Below are positions 33,277-43,700 of a DNA stretch of 64,000 nucleotides, piece after piece. Below the pieces are notes generated by a model. The model did no database searches. It saw only the letters and a list, made by a program, of their open reading frames with translations, and had not been told where the DNA came from. The stretch comes from BNXB01 sp031548005 (lineage in GTDB: Bacteria > Bacteroidota > Bacteroidia > Bacteroidales > Azobacteroidaceae): positions 1 through 64,000 of the forward strand of contig JAVBRK010000008.1 in assembly GCA_031548005.1 (NCBI GenBank). Direction: 5' to 3'. Position numbers and translations under genes: made by a program. Positions within the stretch are counted from its first letter, which is position 1. Every line of letters begins with the position of its first letter.

Positions 33277-33444
33277 TCATGCAGGATGGATTGCTTCTGT
33301 CGGACAGACATCTGCACAAGTTCCACAGTCTGTACATTGATCCGGGTCGATTTTATAGATATCTCCCTCTGAAATTGCACTTACCGGACATTCGTCGATG
33401 CAGGTTCCACATGCAATACAGTCATCTGAAATTACGTAAGCCAT
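33277..33444 (-). CDS. 2[4Fe-4S] ferredoxin
   Basis: This 55-residue protein is short but unmistakable. It has two CxxCxxCxxxCP clusters, Cys9/12/15/19 and Cys37/40/43/47 (CIACGTCIDECP and CTDCGTCADVCP), in the pseudo-twofold layout of clostridial-type ferredoxins. It begins MAYVISDD and ends EAIHPA. It carries low-potential electrons in the cytoplasm, for example for pyruvate:ferredoxin oxidoreductase or hydrogenases in an anaerobe. It is monocistronic, with a consensus promoter upstream and a terminator downstream. Confidence 0.95.
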   Translation of the reverse strand: MAYVISDDCIACGTCIDECPVSAISEGDIYKIDPDQCTDCGTCADVCPTEAIHPA

Positions 33445-33482
33445 TTTTCTAAAATTTAAAATTAGTATTTTTAGTTCACTGG

Positions 33483-33513
33483 CAAAGATATGGTAAACCC
33501 CTGGAAGTACAAA
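33483..33513 (-). promoter_or_regulatory. Promoter of the ferredoxin gene
   Basis: On the minus strand, TTTG (33510-33513) and TATCTTTG (33483-33490) are separated by exactly 19 bases, a full consensus match, about 40 bases before the start codon. Confidence 0.85.
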
Positions 33514-33586
33514 AGAATTAAAGATAAATTTTATCTATCGCGATATATTTTGTATTGATTCAAAATAGCCGGAATACTTTTTGATT

Positions 33587-34999
33587 TTATAAAAGAGGTG
33601 CGAACATCCGGAGAAGTGACTCCTGAAACTTTTTAATCCGGGGCCGTTTTTCCCATTCTTTCCGGCTGATTTGCTTACATTGCTTCATATCCAGGTAAAA
33701 GATATTTTTCATTTTAATGGCAAAATCAGAATCGTAAATGTAAGCATTGACTTCAAAATTATGCTCAAAGCTGCGGAAATCCATATTAGCCGATCCGACA
33801 ACACTGATGAAGTCGTCTGAAATCAGGATTTTTGAATGTAGAAACTGCGATTGCATCTGATAGATTTTTATTCCGGCTTTCATCATTTGTTCGAAGTAGG
33901 AGTGGGCGGCCGTATTGACAAAGCGGGTATCCGAATGTTCGGGAACCATCAGGCGAATGTCGATGCCGCTTAAAGCTGCAGACTGAAGCGATTGAAAAAG
34001 TCCTTCGGTAGGTAGAAAATAAGGCGTTTGTATATAGACATAATTCTTTGCCCGCATGATGATGTGTACCGTGGCCTGCAACAAATTTCTCCATTCACCG
34101 ATCGGACCTCCTGTAGCTATCTGCATGACATTTTTTGAAAGTACCGGCATTTCGGGAAAGTAAATTTTCCCACTCAATAGTTCTTTGCCGGAAGAAAGCC
34201 AGTCGATCAGAAAAGCCGATTGCATCCCAAGCACTCCGCGGCCGGTGATCCGGAAATGGGTGTCACGCCACCTGGGCTCCAGATACCGGTCGGCAATGTT
34301 CATTCCCCCGATATAACCTGTTTTTCCGTCTATAACAACAATTTTCCGGTGATTCCGGTAGTTTACTTTACTCGTAAATACCGGAAAATGGACTTTGAGA
34401 TAAGGGGTGACTTCAACTCCATTGGCTTCCATTTCGCTATAGAACTTATTTTTAACCCGCCAGTTGGCAACATCATCATAAAGCACCCGGACTTTAATTC
34501 CTTCCTTTGCTTTACGCATCAGGACTTCTCTTATTTTCTCTCCGATATGATCGTCTTCAAAGATATAGTATTGCAGGTGGATATGGTGGGTTGCCGATTC
34601 CAAATCGTGAATTAAAGCATCGAATTTTTCTGTTCCATGAGTGTATATCTCGATTTCACTTCCCTGAAGGAGGACCGCATCGTTGTTATTATTCAAAAGT
34701 TGAACCAACGGACTGTATTCTTTGTACTCTAACGTATCGTCCGGAAGAACCAGAGCCTCATAAGATCGTTTTTTTAATGACCGGTAAGATCGTTTGGAAA
34801 TAATCCGGAGTTTCCGGGCGTCTTGTCCGAAAAAGTAATAAATAATAATTCCTCCGACCGGAACAAGCAAAAGCAGCAATGCCCATGAGATTGTTTTCAG
34901 AGGATTCCGGTTTTCCGAAATGATGACGAATACAATCCCCAGAGCCGTTATAAAGTAAAGAATCTGAACGCTGAGTTTGATAATATCATGCGCTTGCAT
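33587..34999 (-). CDS. cls: Cardiolipin synthase (phospholipase D superfamily)
   Basis: The 470-residue membrane enzyme condenses two phosphatidylglycerols (or PG with another donor) into cardiolipin. Two N-terminal membrane helices are visible (IQILYFITALGIVFVIISE-like start and ISWALLLLLVPVGGIIIYYFFG). Two PLD catalytic motifs follow: HRKIVVIDGKTGYIGGMN near residue 218 and HSKILISDDFISVVGSANMD near residue 388. Length and layout are those of ClsA. The outer-membrane protein gene lies 79 bases upstream on the same strand, but nothing else ties the two together. Confidence 0.95.
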   Translation of the reverse strand: MQAHDIIKLSVQILYFITALGIVFVIISENRNPLKTISWALLLLLVPVGGIIIYYFFGQDARKLRIISKRSYRSLKKRSYEALVLPDDTLEYKEYSPLVQLLNNNNDAVLLQGSEIEIYTHGTEKFDALIHDLESATHHIHLQYYIFEDDHIGEKIREVLMRKAKEGIKVRVLYDDVANWRVKNKFYSEMEANGVEVTPYLKVHFPVFTSKVNYRNHRKIVVIDGKTGYIGGMNIADRYLEPRWRDTHFRITGRGVLGMQSAFLIDWLSSGKELLSGKIYFPEMPVLSKNVMQIATGGPIGEWRNLLQATVHIIMRAKNYVYIQTPYFLPTEGLFQSLQSAALSGIDIRLMVPEHSDTRFVNTAAHSYFEQMMKAGIKIYQMQSQFLHSKILISDDFISVVGSANMDFRSFEHNFEVNAYIYDSDFAIKMKNIFYLDMKQCKQISRKEWEKRPRIKKFQESLLRMFAPLL

Positions 35000-35078
35000 A
35001 GAGCAATATCATTTTATCGAACGGCTAAGTTAAGCGGAAAAAATTGAATTGCAAAATATTACCGGGTCAGAAATGTTA

Positions 35079-37967
35079 TTACATGGGTGGCCGTCCGCCG
35101 CCACGAAACCCGCCGCCACCGCCCCAGCGGCGTTCTTCGCCGCGCACATCCTGCTCTGTTGCCGAGCTGCCTTTGGGGAATATGGAGAACTTGTAGATAA
35201 AGCTACACATAAAAAAACTGGGGATGGACAACGATTCAGTAGTCCGGAATCCGTTGGTAGTTGTAGAACCGCTGATATTATTTCTATCCTGCAGGATATC
35301 GTAAATTTGAAGTTTCAAGGTGCCGGTACCGGCTTTTTTATTGAATAAACGCTTGCTGAGCGCAGCATTCCACATAACTTCCGGAATGTTATAGCCGTAA
35401 TCGTACCCGCTTCTTGCAGTCCAGTTGATATCGCTCTCGAACGTGAAATTACTCGGTAGCCTCCAGGTGGTATAGGCTCCGGCACCCCAGTTCAGTGTAT
35501 TTTGGTTGCGGCTGGTATTGAGGCTATAGGTGATGTTGCTGTAGGAAAAAAGACCGTTGATTCCGATATCGAATAAATCAGATCGGTAAGTGAAATTCAG
35601 CCGATCGTTGAAAGAAAAATTCTTCAGGGTATTTTCGTCCTGGTTGATATAACTTTTCCCATTTTGATAAGAGGTAAATGCAAAATTTCCAACGGTGAAT
35701 CGTTTGTTCTTTAACGGTGTATTGAAGCCAGCACGAAGCCGGACATTCCAGTTCCCGTTGATATTTTCGTAGGAAGTCATTCTGATTCCGTTGTCCAACA
35801 TGGTAGTCACTGCTGTGATATCATTGGAAGAGAAGCTTCCGTCCAGATCGAACCTGTAGAAAAGTTGGCTTTCCGAAACAAATTTATTAAATTGCATATT
35901 CATTTGGTTGGAGTATCCGGGTTTCAGTCCCGGGTTTCCCTGTACCCAGTTATTGGGGTTGGAAACATCGATATCTCCTCTTAATTGCCTTGCTGTCGGT
36001 TGGTTGGTTTCTCCTTCGTATCTCAATTCAAAAAATGTGCGTTCACCGAAGTTGTAACGGAAACGGATATCGGGAGAAAAGTTAACGACCCGTTGATCGA
36101 TTTCGGAAATCAAAGAATCGCCCATAATGTTCGGGAGCTTCCCGTTAACAGGCCCTATCAGTATAGAAGAGTTAATTTCTTCTTCTGTTGGTTGATAAGT
36201 TTTATTGACTGAGTGGTTGGGGTCGATATTGAAGCCCAATGTATAATTATAATTCTTACGATAAGATGAAAATCCGATATTAAACCGTTGGGTTGTTGCA
36301 TTACGTATGGTGCTGCGGCTCTGGTTTCCATTGATAATTGCCGTATCCACAGCCTGATAATTGATGATATCGTAGGTAGTATTTTTACTTTCACTGTTCG
36401 ATTGTGAAATCCGGTAGGAGAATCTCATCAGATATCCCTTTCCGAGCGGTTCGACATAGTCCATCCGGATGCTGTAGTTTTTATTGTTGTCGTCTCCCTG
36501 CCCCAGAAGATTCTGAGGGTAACCGTAATCAAAGATTCCGGTCTTGTACTCACGGATAGTCGAATTGGAAATTTCCTGAGAGTAACTGTCTCCGTAGCTT
36601 CCGGACAGTTCGGTACTTAAAACCCGTCCCTGCTTGGCGAAGTTGTACGCATATTCCAAGGTTCCACCCATCGAAATACCATCTCCTTTGGTTCTTGAAT
36701 CAGTCAAGGTGGATCGTAAAGTATCCAGCGTATAGTATTCGAAGCGGTCGAGCGATTCGATTTCGTGACTCTGGCTTTTATTGTATCTGACATAAGGCCG
36801 GAAAATGAATGTATTTTTCTCATTGGGGTTCCAGTCTAACCGCATGTTGAAACTGAAATTATCGGACAGGTAGTCGGTTTGGGTTCTTGTTTTGTCTAAT
36901 TGAGACTGTTTTTCCGACAAGGTCGTTTCGCTTATATTAGAAAGGGAATTCCGGTCCATACCCGAAAACCGGAGGTCGCCGTTGATCTTAAGTTTAGAAG
37001 ACAGATCTTTATTGAAATTCAGCATGACGTTTTCCGATTGGAGAATTCCTCCCGCTCCCCTGCGCATGCGCATTCCTCCGAACTGATTCGCCCCAAGGTC
37101 GCCCGCACCCATGTTGTTATTGTTGTTTACCCCGGCCATCAGGGTATACCGGTCGCTGTTATTCATATGGTTGATAAAAGTTCCTGCCTGGTACCGGGTG
37201 TCGTTATCCCGTTCTACGTCGGCTCCTATTCCTGCAAGGGCGTTACCCATAGTTCCTTGTTTCATTCCCTGCCTGACAGTCAGGTTGATCACCGTTTCTT
37301 CGTCTCCATCGTCGAATCCGGTTAGCCGGGTCATTTCGGACTTCCGGTTGACGACCTGCAATTTATCCACCATTTCGGCGGGGAGGTTTTTAGAGGCGAC
37401 TTTCGGGTCGTCTGTAAAGAACTCTTTCCCGTCGACTAAAAATTTCTTCACTTCTTTCCCATTTACTGTAACGTTTCCGTCCTTGTCTACCTCCACTCCG
37501 GGAAGTCTTTTTAAAAGATCTTCTATGACAGCATTTTCTGTCGTTTTATAAGATCCGGCATCATATTCTACTGTGTCTTTTTTTACAATGATCTCCGGTT
37601 TTTTCCCAATCACCACTGCTTCCTGCAATACAATTTCGTCGGGAGCCAAAGAGATAGTTCCGACATTCACATTCGGAGAACTGATATTCACATTCTGATA
37701 AAAACTTTTATATCCAAGGTAAGTGATATGAAGGAGGTAGGCTGCTTTCTTGCCGGCCGCCAGGGAGAAAAGCCCTTTGGCATTACTTAATCCGCCGGCT
37801 ACATAAGAGCTGTCTTTGGCGTTTAATAAACTGATAGAAGCTGCTTCTACAGGTTCTTTGCTACTTGCATCGATCACTGTGCCTGTAATTGTATAGTTCG
37901 CTTCTGCAGCAAAAACCAGAGTGTAAGTAAGCAGAAATAAACAAAAAATAATGCCTTTCTCTTTCAT
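35079..37967 (-). CDS. TonB-receptor-like outer membrane beta-barrel protein with carboxypeptidase-regulatory N-domain
   Basis: The 962-residue precursor has a signal peptide (about 1-21). A carboxypeptidase-D regulatory-like beta domain spans about 24-105 (YTITGTVIDASSKEPVEAASISLLNAKDSS). A plug-like segment follows (KKDTVEYDAGSYKTTENAVIEDLLKRLPGVEVDKDGNVTVNGKEVKKFLVDGKEFF), then a large barrel of the OMP_b-brl_3 type. Such proteins resemble TonB-dependent receptors, but substrates are mostly unknown. The C-terminus is unusual for a barrel: after the last strand (FMCSFIYKFSIF) comes a Gly/Arg-rich tail with GGGGGFRGGGRPPM. It may share a transcript with cls. Confidence 0.88.
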   Translation of the reverse strand: MKEKGIIFCLFLLTYTLVFAAEANYTITGTVIDASSKEPVEAASISLLNAKDSSYVAGGLSNAKGLFSLAAGKKAAYLLHITYLGYKSFYQNVNISSPNVNVGTISLAPDEIVLQEAVVIGKKPEIIVKKDTVEYDAGSYKTTENAVIEDLLKRLPGVEVDKDGNVTVNGKEVKKFLVDGKEFFTDDPKVASKNLPAEMVDKLQVVNRKSEMTRLTGFDDGDEETVINLTVRQGMKQGTMGNALAGIGADVERDNDTRYQAGTFINHMNNSDRYTLMAGVNNNNNMGAGDLGANQFGGMRMRRGAGGILQSENVMLNFNKDLSSKLKINGDLRFSGMDRNSLSNISETTLSEKQSQLDKTRTQTDYLSDNFSFNMRLDWNPNEKNTFIFRPYVRYNKSQSHEIESLDRFEYYTLDTLRSTLTDSRTKGDGISMGGTLEYAYNFAKQGRVLSTELSGSYGDSYSQEISNSTIREYKTGIFDYGYPQNLLGQGDDNNKNYSIRMDYVEPLGKGYLMRFSYRISQSNSESKNTTYDIINYQAVDTAIINGNQSRSTIRNATTQRFNIGFSSYRKNYNYTLGFNIDPNHSVNKTYQPTEEEINSSILIGPVNGKLPNIMGDSLISEIDQRVVNFSPDIRFRYNFGERTFFELRYEGETNQPTARQLRGDIDVSNPNNWVQGNPGLKPGYSNQMNMQFNKFVSESQLFYRFDLDGSFSSNDITAVTTMLDNGIRMTSYENINGNWNVRLRAGFNTPLKNKRFTVGNFAFTSYQNGKSYINQDENTLKNFSFNDRLNFTYRSDLFDIGINGLFSYSNITYSLNTSRNQNTLNWGAGAYTTWRLPSNFTFESDINWTARSGYDYGYNIPEVMWNAALSKRLFNKKAGTGTLKLQIYDILQDRNNISGSTTTNGFRTTESLSIPSFFMCSFIYKFSIFPKGSSATEQDVRGEERRWGGGGGFRGGGRPPM

Positions 37968-38119
37968 AAAAAAATTAAACTAAAGTAGAGGGAGTCTGGA
38001 AAAATACTTTCAGAAAGTAGACGGATTCTTTTGGAGAAAGTTTAATCGGATCATGGTAATTTGTGTTTTTTAACTTAAAAAATCGCTAACTTGCGGCCGA
38101 TTTTATAAATAGATTCAGA

Positions 38120-39970
38120 ATGAAAGAATTCATAAAAGTCCTCAAACGATTTGTACCTCCCTATAAGAAATATTTGCTCTCAAGTACTTTGATGACTATT
38201 TTAACGGCTTTTCTTACGTTGATTTCTTTTGCTGCTATTCAGCCGATTTTAAATATCCTGTTTAAAATAGAAGAAAATCATTATGAAACGTACATGGATA
38301 TCGATTTCCATTTCTTTTCAATTGAATCCTGGATACAAACAAAGAACGCTCTTGAGAATAATCTGTATGTACAATTATCGGATATGATTCAGACGCATGG
38401 AGGAATCTACGTGTTGGTGATTTTAGGAATTTATCTGATTGTTACCACTTTATTGCGTACGGGAACGATGTATCTTTCTTATTATTTTATGATACCTCTT
38501 CGGACCGGAGTCGTGAAAGATATCCGGAATCAAATCAACGATAAAGTATTGTCTCTCCCCCTGGCATTCTTTTCGGAAGAACGCAAAGGAGATATATTAG
38601 CCCGTATTTCCGGAGATGTAAATGAAATTGAAAACTCGATTATGAGTTCCTTAGACATGCTGTTCAGAAATCCGATCCTGATTATTATTTATCTGGCGGG
38701 AATGTTGATCATCAGTTGGCAATTAACACTTTTTGTGTTCATTATGCTGCCTGTGGCCGGATATATTATGGGCAAGATCGGGAAAAAACTCAAAAAAAGA
38801 TCTGCTTTGGGGCAGCAGCAGTGGGGTGGACTCATGTCGCAGATAGAAGAGACATTGGGTGGGCTCCGGATTATCAAGGCATTTAATGCTGAAAAGAAAA
38901 TTTCCCGCCGGTTTCATGAAAGTAATGATATTTTCAGAGGAACGACTAACCGTATTTTCCGCCGCCAACAAATGGCGCATCCGATGAGTGAGTTGTTGGG
39001 TACCGTTACAATTGCGATTGTGTTATGGTATGGCGGATCCCTTATCTTGTCTAATAACAGTACGATCGACGCTGCCGGATTTATGTTTTACCTGACTATA
39101 TTCTACATGCTGATCAATCCGGCCAAAGACCTTTCGAAATCGGTTTATGCCATACAGAAGGGACTGGCTTCAATGGAGCGGGTCGACAAAATATTATTAG
39201 CCGAAAATAATATCCTGGAACCGGAACACCCCCAGCAGGTTTCCCTGAGCCAGAAGATCGAATACCGGAATGTGTGGTTCAAATATCAGGAAGGTTGGGT
39301 CATTAAAGGTGTTGATCTGGAGATAGAAAAAGGAAAAACAATTGCTTTGGTCGGCCAGTCGGGATCCGGGAAATCAACGATGGTAGATCTGCTTCCCCGC
39401 TTTTATGATATCCATGAAGGGGGAATTTTCATCGATGGGGTGCTAATAAAAGATGTCAGGCTGCATGACCTGAGGCAATTGATGGGAATTGTGAATCAGG
39501 AAGCGATCCTGTTCAACGATTCTTTTTTCAATAACATTGCTTTCGGAGTAGAGAATGCAACGTTGGAACAAGTGGTTGAAGCGGCTAAAGTGGCTAATTC
39601 CCACGAATTTATCATTGCAACAGAAGGTGGTTATGATACTAATATCGGCGACCGGGGCGGAAAGCTTTCCGGAGGGCAGCGTCAGCGTATCAGCATTGCC
39701 CGTGCCGTATTGAAGAATCCACCGATCCTAATTCTGGATGAAGCCACTTCGGCCTTAGATACCGAATCAGAACGTCTGGTACAGGATGCATTGGAGAATT
39801 TGATGAAAAATCGCACGACTATTGTGATCGCACACCGGTTATCGACTATCCGGAGTGCAGACCTGATCTGTGTAATGCATGAAGGGAAAATTGTTGAGAA
39901 AGGTAAGCATGAAGAATTGCTGGCGCTGAATGGTTATTACAAACGTTTATGCGATATGCAATCTTTTTAG
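38120..39970 (+). CDS. ABC exporter, MsbA-like (transmembrane and ATPase domains fused)
   Basis: The 616-residue half-transporter has a six-helix ABC transmembrane domain (about residues 15-340; conserved LPLAFFSEERKGDILARISGDVNEIENS) and an ATPase domain. Walker A is GQSGSGKST near 411, the signature LSGGQRQRISIARA near 516, and Walker B ILILDEATSALD near 539, followed by the H-loop IVIAHRLSTI. It would function as a homodimer. The resemblance to MsbA suggests lipid A-core or other lipid export, but drug or peptide export is possible. It is monocistronic and faces away from the outer-membrane protein gene. Confidence 0.93.
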   Translation: MKEFIKVLKRFVPPYKKYLLSSTLMTILTAFLTLISFAAIQPILNILFKIEENHYETYMDIDFHFFSIESWIQTKNALENNLYVQLSDMIQTHGGIYVLVILGIYLIVTTLLRTGTMYLSYYFMIPLRTGVVKDIRNQINDKVLSLPLAFFSEERKGDILARISGDVNEIENSIMSSLDMLFRNPILIIIYLAGMLIISWQLTLFVFIMLPVAGYIMGKIGKKLKKRSALGQQQWGGLMSQIEETLGGLRIIKAFNAEKKISRRFHESNDIFRGTTNRIFRRQQMAHPMSELLGTVTIAIVLWYGGSLILSNNSTIDAAGFMFYLTIFYMLINPAKDLSKSVYAIQKGLASMERVDKILLAENNILEPEHPQQVSLSQKIEYRNVWFKYQEGWVIKGVDLEIEKGKTIALVGQSGSGKSTMVDLLPRFYDIHEGGIFIDGVLIKDVRLHDLRQLMGIVNQEAILFNDSFFNNIAFGVENATLEQVVEAAKVANSHEFIIATEGGYDTNIGDRGGKLSGGQRQRISIARAVLKNPPILILDEATSALDTESERLVQDALENLMKNRTTIVIAHRLSTIRSADLICVMHEGKIVEKGKHEELLALNGYYKRLCDMQSF

Positions 39971-39978
39971 TCAATTTT

Positions 39979-40009
39979 TTTGCTAAAAACAAAATCCGCA
40001 TTATCTTTG
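39979..40009 (+). promoter_or_regulatory. Promoter of the tRNA-Gly/tRNA-Leu pair
   Basis: TTTG (39979-39982) and TATCTTTG (40002-40009) are spaced by exactly 19 bases, immediately after the ABC exporter stop and 36 bases before tRNA-Gly. Confidence 0.85.
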
Positions 40010-40045
40010 CAGTCGCAAAAAGCAGGAGTGCCGAATGTATAATTT

Positions 40046-40118
40046 GCGAAAGTAGCTCAGTTGGTAGAGCATAACCTTGCCAAGGTTAGGGTCGCGGGTT
40101 CGAATCCCGTCTTTCGCT
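40046..40118 (+). tRNA. tRNA-Gly (anticodon GCC)
   Basis: A complete cloverleaf: acceptor GCGAAAG/CTTTCGC, anticodon stem TAACC/GGTTA around loop TTGCCAA (anticodon GCC), T-arm GCGGG/CCCGT. The discriminator is T and CCA is not encoded. It is 73 bases long. Confidence 0.97.
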
Positions 40119-40148
40119 CTTTTTCTTTTTCATAAAAGGTCTATGGCC

Positions 40149-40232
40149 GCTCGGATGGTGGAATGGTAGACACGCAAGACTTAAAATCTTGTGACCATTA
40201 CGGTTGTGCGGGTTCAAGTCCCGCTCCGAGTA
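40149..40232 (+). tRNA. tRNA-Leu (anticodon TAA)
   Basis: A class II tRNA of 84 bases with a long variable arm. The acceptor GCTCGGA pairs with TCCGAGT (first pair G-T), and the anticodon stem CAAGA/TCTTG encloses loop CTTAAAA (anticodon TAA). It lies 30 bases after tRNA-Gly and shares its promoter; CCA is not encoded. Confidence 0.97.
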
Positions 40233-40235
40233 CTG

Positions 40236-40271
40236 AAAACCCCTCTTAATCGAATGATTTTGAGGGGTTTT
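40236..40271. terminator. Bidirectional terminator between tRNA-Leu and the 137-residue gene
   Basis: A perfect 10-base-pair stem (40236-40245 with 40262-40271, 16-base loop) ends in TTTT on the plus strand and, by symmetry, in UUUU for the convergent minus-strand transcript. Confidence 0.85.
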
Positions 40272-40316
40272 GAAATTTTAAAGGAATGAATTCAGAGATA
40301 AGTTATAGATTATTTT

Positions 40317-40730
40317 CTATTTTGAATAGTTTATCTGACTGAGAAAATTTTTTAGGATAAGGTAACGCTGACGAAATACAATGTAGATAATAATGAATGC
40401 GATTAGTATGAAAAGATTATCGCCAACAGGAATTGTTACTTCACCTAAAGCATTACCTTCCCCGATTCCTTCCAAGTATATAATATTGTTTTGATTTATT
40501 CCCGAAAATGAGCCTGTTTTCGGAAATAGCATATCAGAATTTAGGTTGAAATAAGTATTCGGTTTTTGAAATATGTAATTATTCCAATCATTTTCCATGA
40601 AGAGATTTCCCCGTAGTTCTATGTTTTGTCTGTATTCATTTGCTACAGTCCGCATTATTCCTGAAGAAAGAAACAATATCAAAAATAATATCCGGTAAAA
40701 TAACCTGATTGATTTTCCCCAAGTTTTCAT
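40317..40730 (-). CDS. Small exported protein with C-terminal membrane helix, downstream of the giant surface protein
   Basis: I do not recognise this 137-residue protein. It has an N-terminal signal or anchor (RILFLILFLSSGIM, residues about 13-26) and a polar exported middle with several Asn-rich turns. A C-terminal segment EVTIPVGDNLFILIAFIIIYIVF (about 97-119) reads as a membrane helix preceded by a PxGD-like motif, then a basic tail (RQRYLILKN). The layout mirrors the 110-residue protein at 55148-55480: a short chain after a large secreted protein, with a P-V motif, one helix and a basic end. It lies 41 bases after the 1781-residue gene on the same strand. Co-function with that protein is inferred. 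Confidence 0.7.
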   Translation of the reverse strand: MKTWGKSIRLFYRILFLILFLSSGIMRTVANEYRQNIELRGNLFMENDWNNYIFQKPNTYFNLNSDMLFPKTGSFSGINQNNIIYLEGIGEGNALGEVTIPVGDNLFILIAFIIIYIVFRQRYLILKNFLSQINYSK

Positions 40731-40771
40731 TTTGAATTCTATTTAAATATTTATCATCAAATCCTATTGAC

Positions 40772-43700
40772 TTACTTCAGTATAATCTTCTCTGTCCTTA
40801 CACTATTGTCGCTTGACGCTTTGACAACTACTATTTGTTTTATACTTTCTAATTGAAAAGTATAATTATTCCTTCCAATATTCGTTTGCTTGTAAATTAA
40901 ATTGCCTTGAAGATCGTAAAACACTACGGCACGTAACGGTTTATCCGATTTTATCGTGATCTCATGATCCGTTGAATAGATAGAAATTCCGGTTGTGGAA
41001 ATAATATTTTCCACTCCAGACGAACTTCTGGAACTTCGCAGGAAGAAACGACCTTCAATATTTCCGGTCTCATTATTGAACGCATATTCTGGTGTCGTTA
41101 TCATATCCTGCCAAACACCAAGTAACTTATCTTCAAGAAATATATTTGTTCCGGAGGGAAGATTTTCAATGCCGTGTACTTTGAAAGTCAACATTCCTGT
41201 GACCGTTGTACGAATACCCACTTCAACTCCTTTTTCCAAACCAGAACTCAAAATAGAAAATGGTTTTGTTTTGTTTCCGAAGTAAATTATTGCAGGATTT
41301 TTAACTGTTCCCGAAAATAATGTAGGAACACTTTTTAACCCGGCTGTAATAAGGGTTGCTCCACTCTGTCTGATATCGTCGCGATAAACAGCCATATTGA
41401 ATGCACTGAAAGCTATTTCCTCATGGCTTCTGTTTTCGATCACCGAACTAAGAACCGTCATCCCGCTGTTTATATTGACACTTGTAATCAGGCTTTCAGG
41501 AGCTTGTTTCTCCACAATAAAAGATTGCATGGGAGCAACTTGTCCGATAGCCTCTAACGAGGTCCAATCGGTTCTGGCAGAAAGATTTCCGGTCACAATA
41601 AACGCATCAAATGAATTACCTGTCCAGGCATAGTAGGCTCCTCCAAATATTCCCGGATTTGCAGCCTGAAGAGCAGAAAAATTCAAATAAGACATAAACG
41701 GATTTCCTAAAATGATGGTACTCCTTGAGATCGAGTCCCAACTAATGGGCATCACTCCCTGAAATCCCGGTTCCAGATATAGCCGGTAAGATTTGTTCCG
41801 GTCGAGTACCGAGCTCCAGGTGTTTACTGGCAAACCGGATGTCTTTGAAAAGTATTGGTATTGAGTTTCAGGGCGGGGAAAATGAAATGTTTGGTCAGTT
41901 CCCGGCTGATCGATTCCCACCAGGTATCCTTGCCCGATTCCCAGAACCACATCCAGTGTGTTGAATGGTTGGGACCAGTCTGCCTCCCCGGGATAATATC
42001 CTGTCTCGGGATTCGGTATTTGATATTGTTGCATATAGACTCTCGGGTTATTCCGGTTGTATGCAGTACTATTGGCTGAAGTTACATTCCATGGGGCGAG
42101 CCAGTAATCACCGGAATACATATTTTGCAATGGAGCAGAAAGCATATGCCAGTTATTCCGTTGTAAGGTCAGATCTACGTATGCTCTGCTATAGTATAGT
42201 GAATCGGTATATGCAACTTCAGCTCCGGATGCAAAATGGATATTCTGGCATGCGGCATCTGAATAGGATTCCCTGCTGGTGTTTTCCATATTCAAATTCG
42301 GATAATAGCTCATGTCTGAAGGAATGAATACATTGGTGCAGTTCCTCGGTACGGTTGTCACATCCGAAGTTCCATCCGGCTTCTTCCAGTTGGCTGAATT
42401 ATTCCAGTCAGAATTTCCTGCCAGCCCTGTCCAGATCAGAGTATCTGCACTGGCGAAAACCACTTTGGAATCGGAAAGACTACACGTTTTAGCAAGATCA
42501 TAATTAACCTTTAAGTAGTATGTTCCCGGCGCTGTAGTCGATAATTGGGGTTGCGTACCGATTATCGGGCCGGATGGATTGTCTTTCCTCCATTCGTAAG
42601 ATCCATCAGTTCCGGCATAATATGCAGCTGCCAGTTGAACGGTATAAGGATAATCCTGGCATCCCCTGGCTACATCGGGTCCCAGCCCGTCAAAACCACT
42701 GGCTCCGACATAAGGAGCTATTGTCCAGTTGCTGTTGTTCCCTGAAAGCCCATAGCCTGAATTATCAATACTTTGAGGCCCTTTTTTCAGTTTAGCCCGG
42801 TCTGTACCCGCAACCGCATTTAAATCCTTGATCCGGACAAATTCAAATAATACCGTATCTGGTTGAACATTTGCTGCTGTCGAGGGCATGCTGATATTGG
42901 TACGGGTTCCTGCAGATGTGGATTGAATTGTTGTAGAAAGGCAAGGTGTTCCATTTACCATCCAAAGCTTGTTGATGACGGAGGTGGTTCCTGAAGTGAA
43001 GGTATTAATAGAACCTCCCGGAGCATAGATCAGTGTATCGGTAGTAATGGCATTCAGGCTCAATGCCCCTTTAACTGCTGTTATTTTATTATAAGTTCCT
43101 CTTGTTATTGTTGCGATATTAGCTAATGAAGCGGAGGAATATTCTATATTGTTGTATATATCATCAATATCAGCCGTTAAAACGGGGTTATTGCCCGAAA
43201 AACGAATTGTGGAATTAGCGGATTGTGCAGCGGTAAGAGGCCCGCTTCCGGTACCGATAAAGTTCCAGTTGCCCCCGCCGTTACTGCCAATAAGATCAAT
43301 AGTAGAGTTTGCAATATTGAGGGTCCGGCTAAAACTACTGGTACTGGTAAGACTGGTTGCTCTTACATATTGTCCGTTGAAATTTAAATTCCCTCTGTTT
43401 AAGATCATTGTATTATTAGATAACTTCAGGGAATCCGTTAATGTCCATCCTCCGGTTCCATTGAATGAGAATCCGTTTGAACTTCCTCCGATTGCTATGT
43501 TCGAAGTTGTGATGGTTTCATTAGGCCGTGAACTGGTAAATGTTATGAATGCCGCTAATGTGAGACTCATGTTTTGTTGTAATTTGAAGGATCCATTTAC
43601 CTGAAGGGCCTGACTAACATTGAATACCGGGAGAACCGGAGACCCAGCCCAGGTCATACTGTCACAATAAGCAGCCCCGTCTACAGTTACGGTTCTACTT

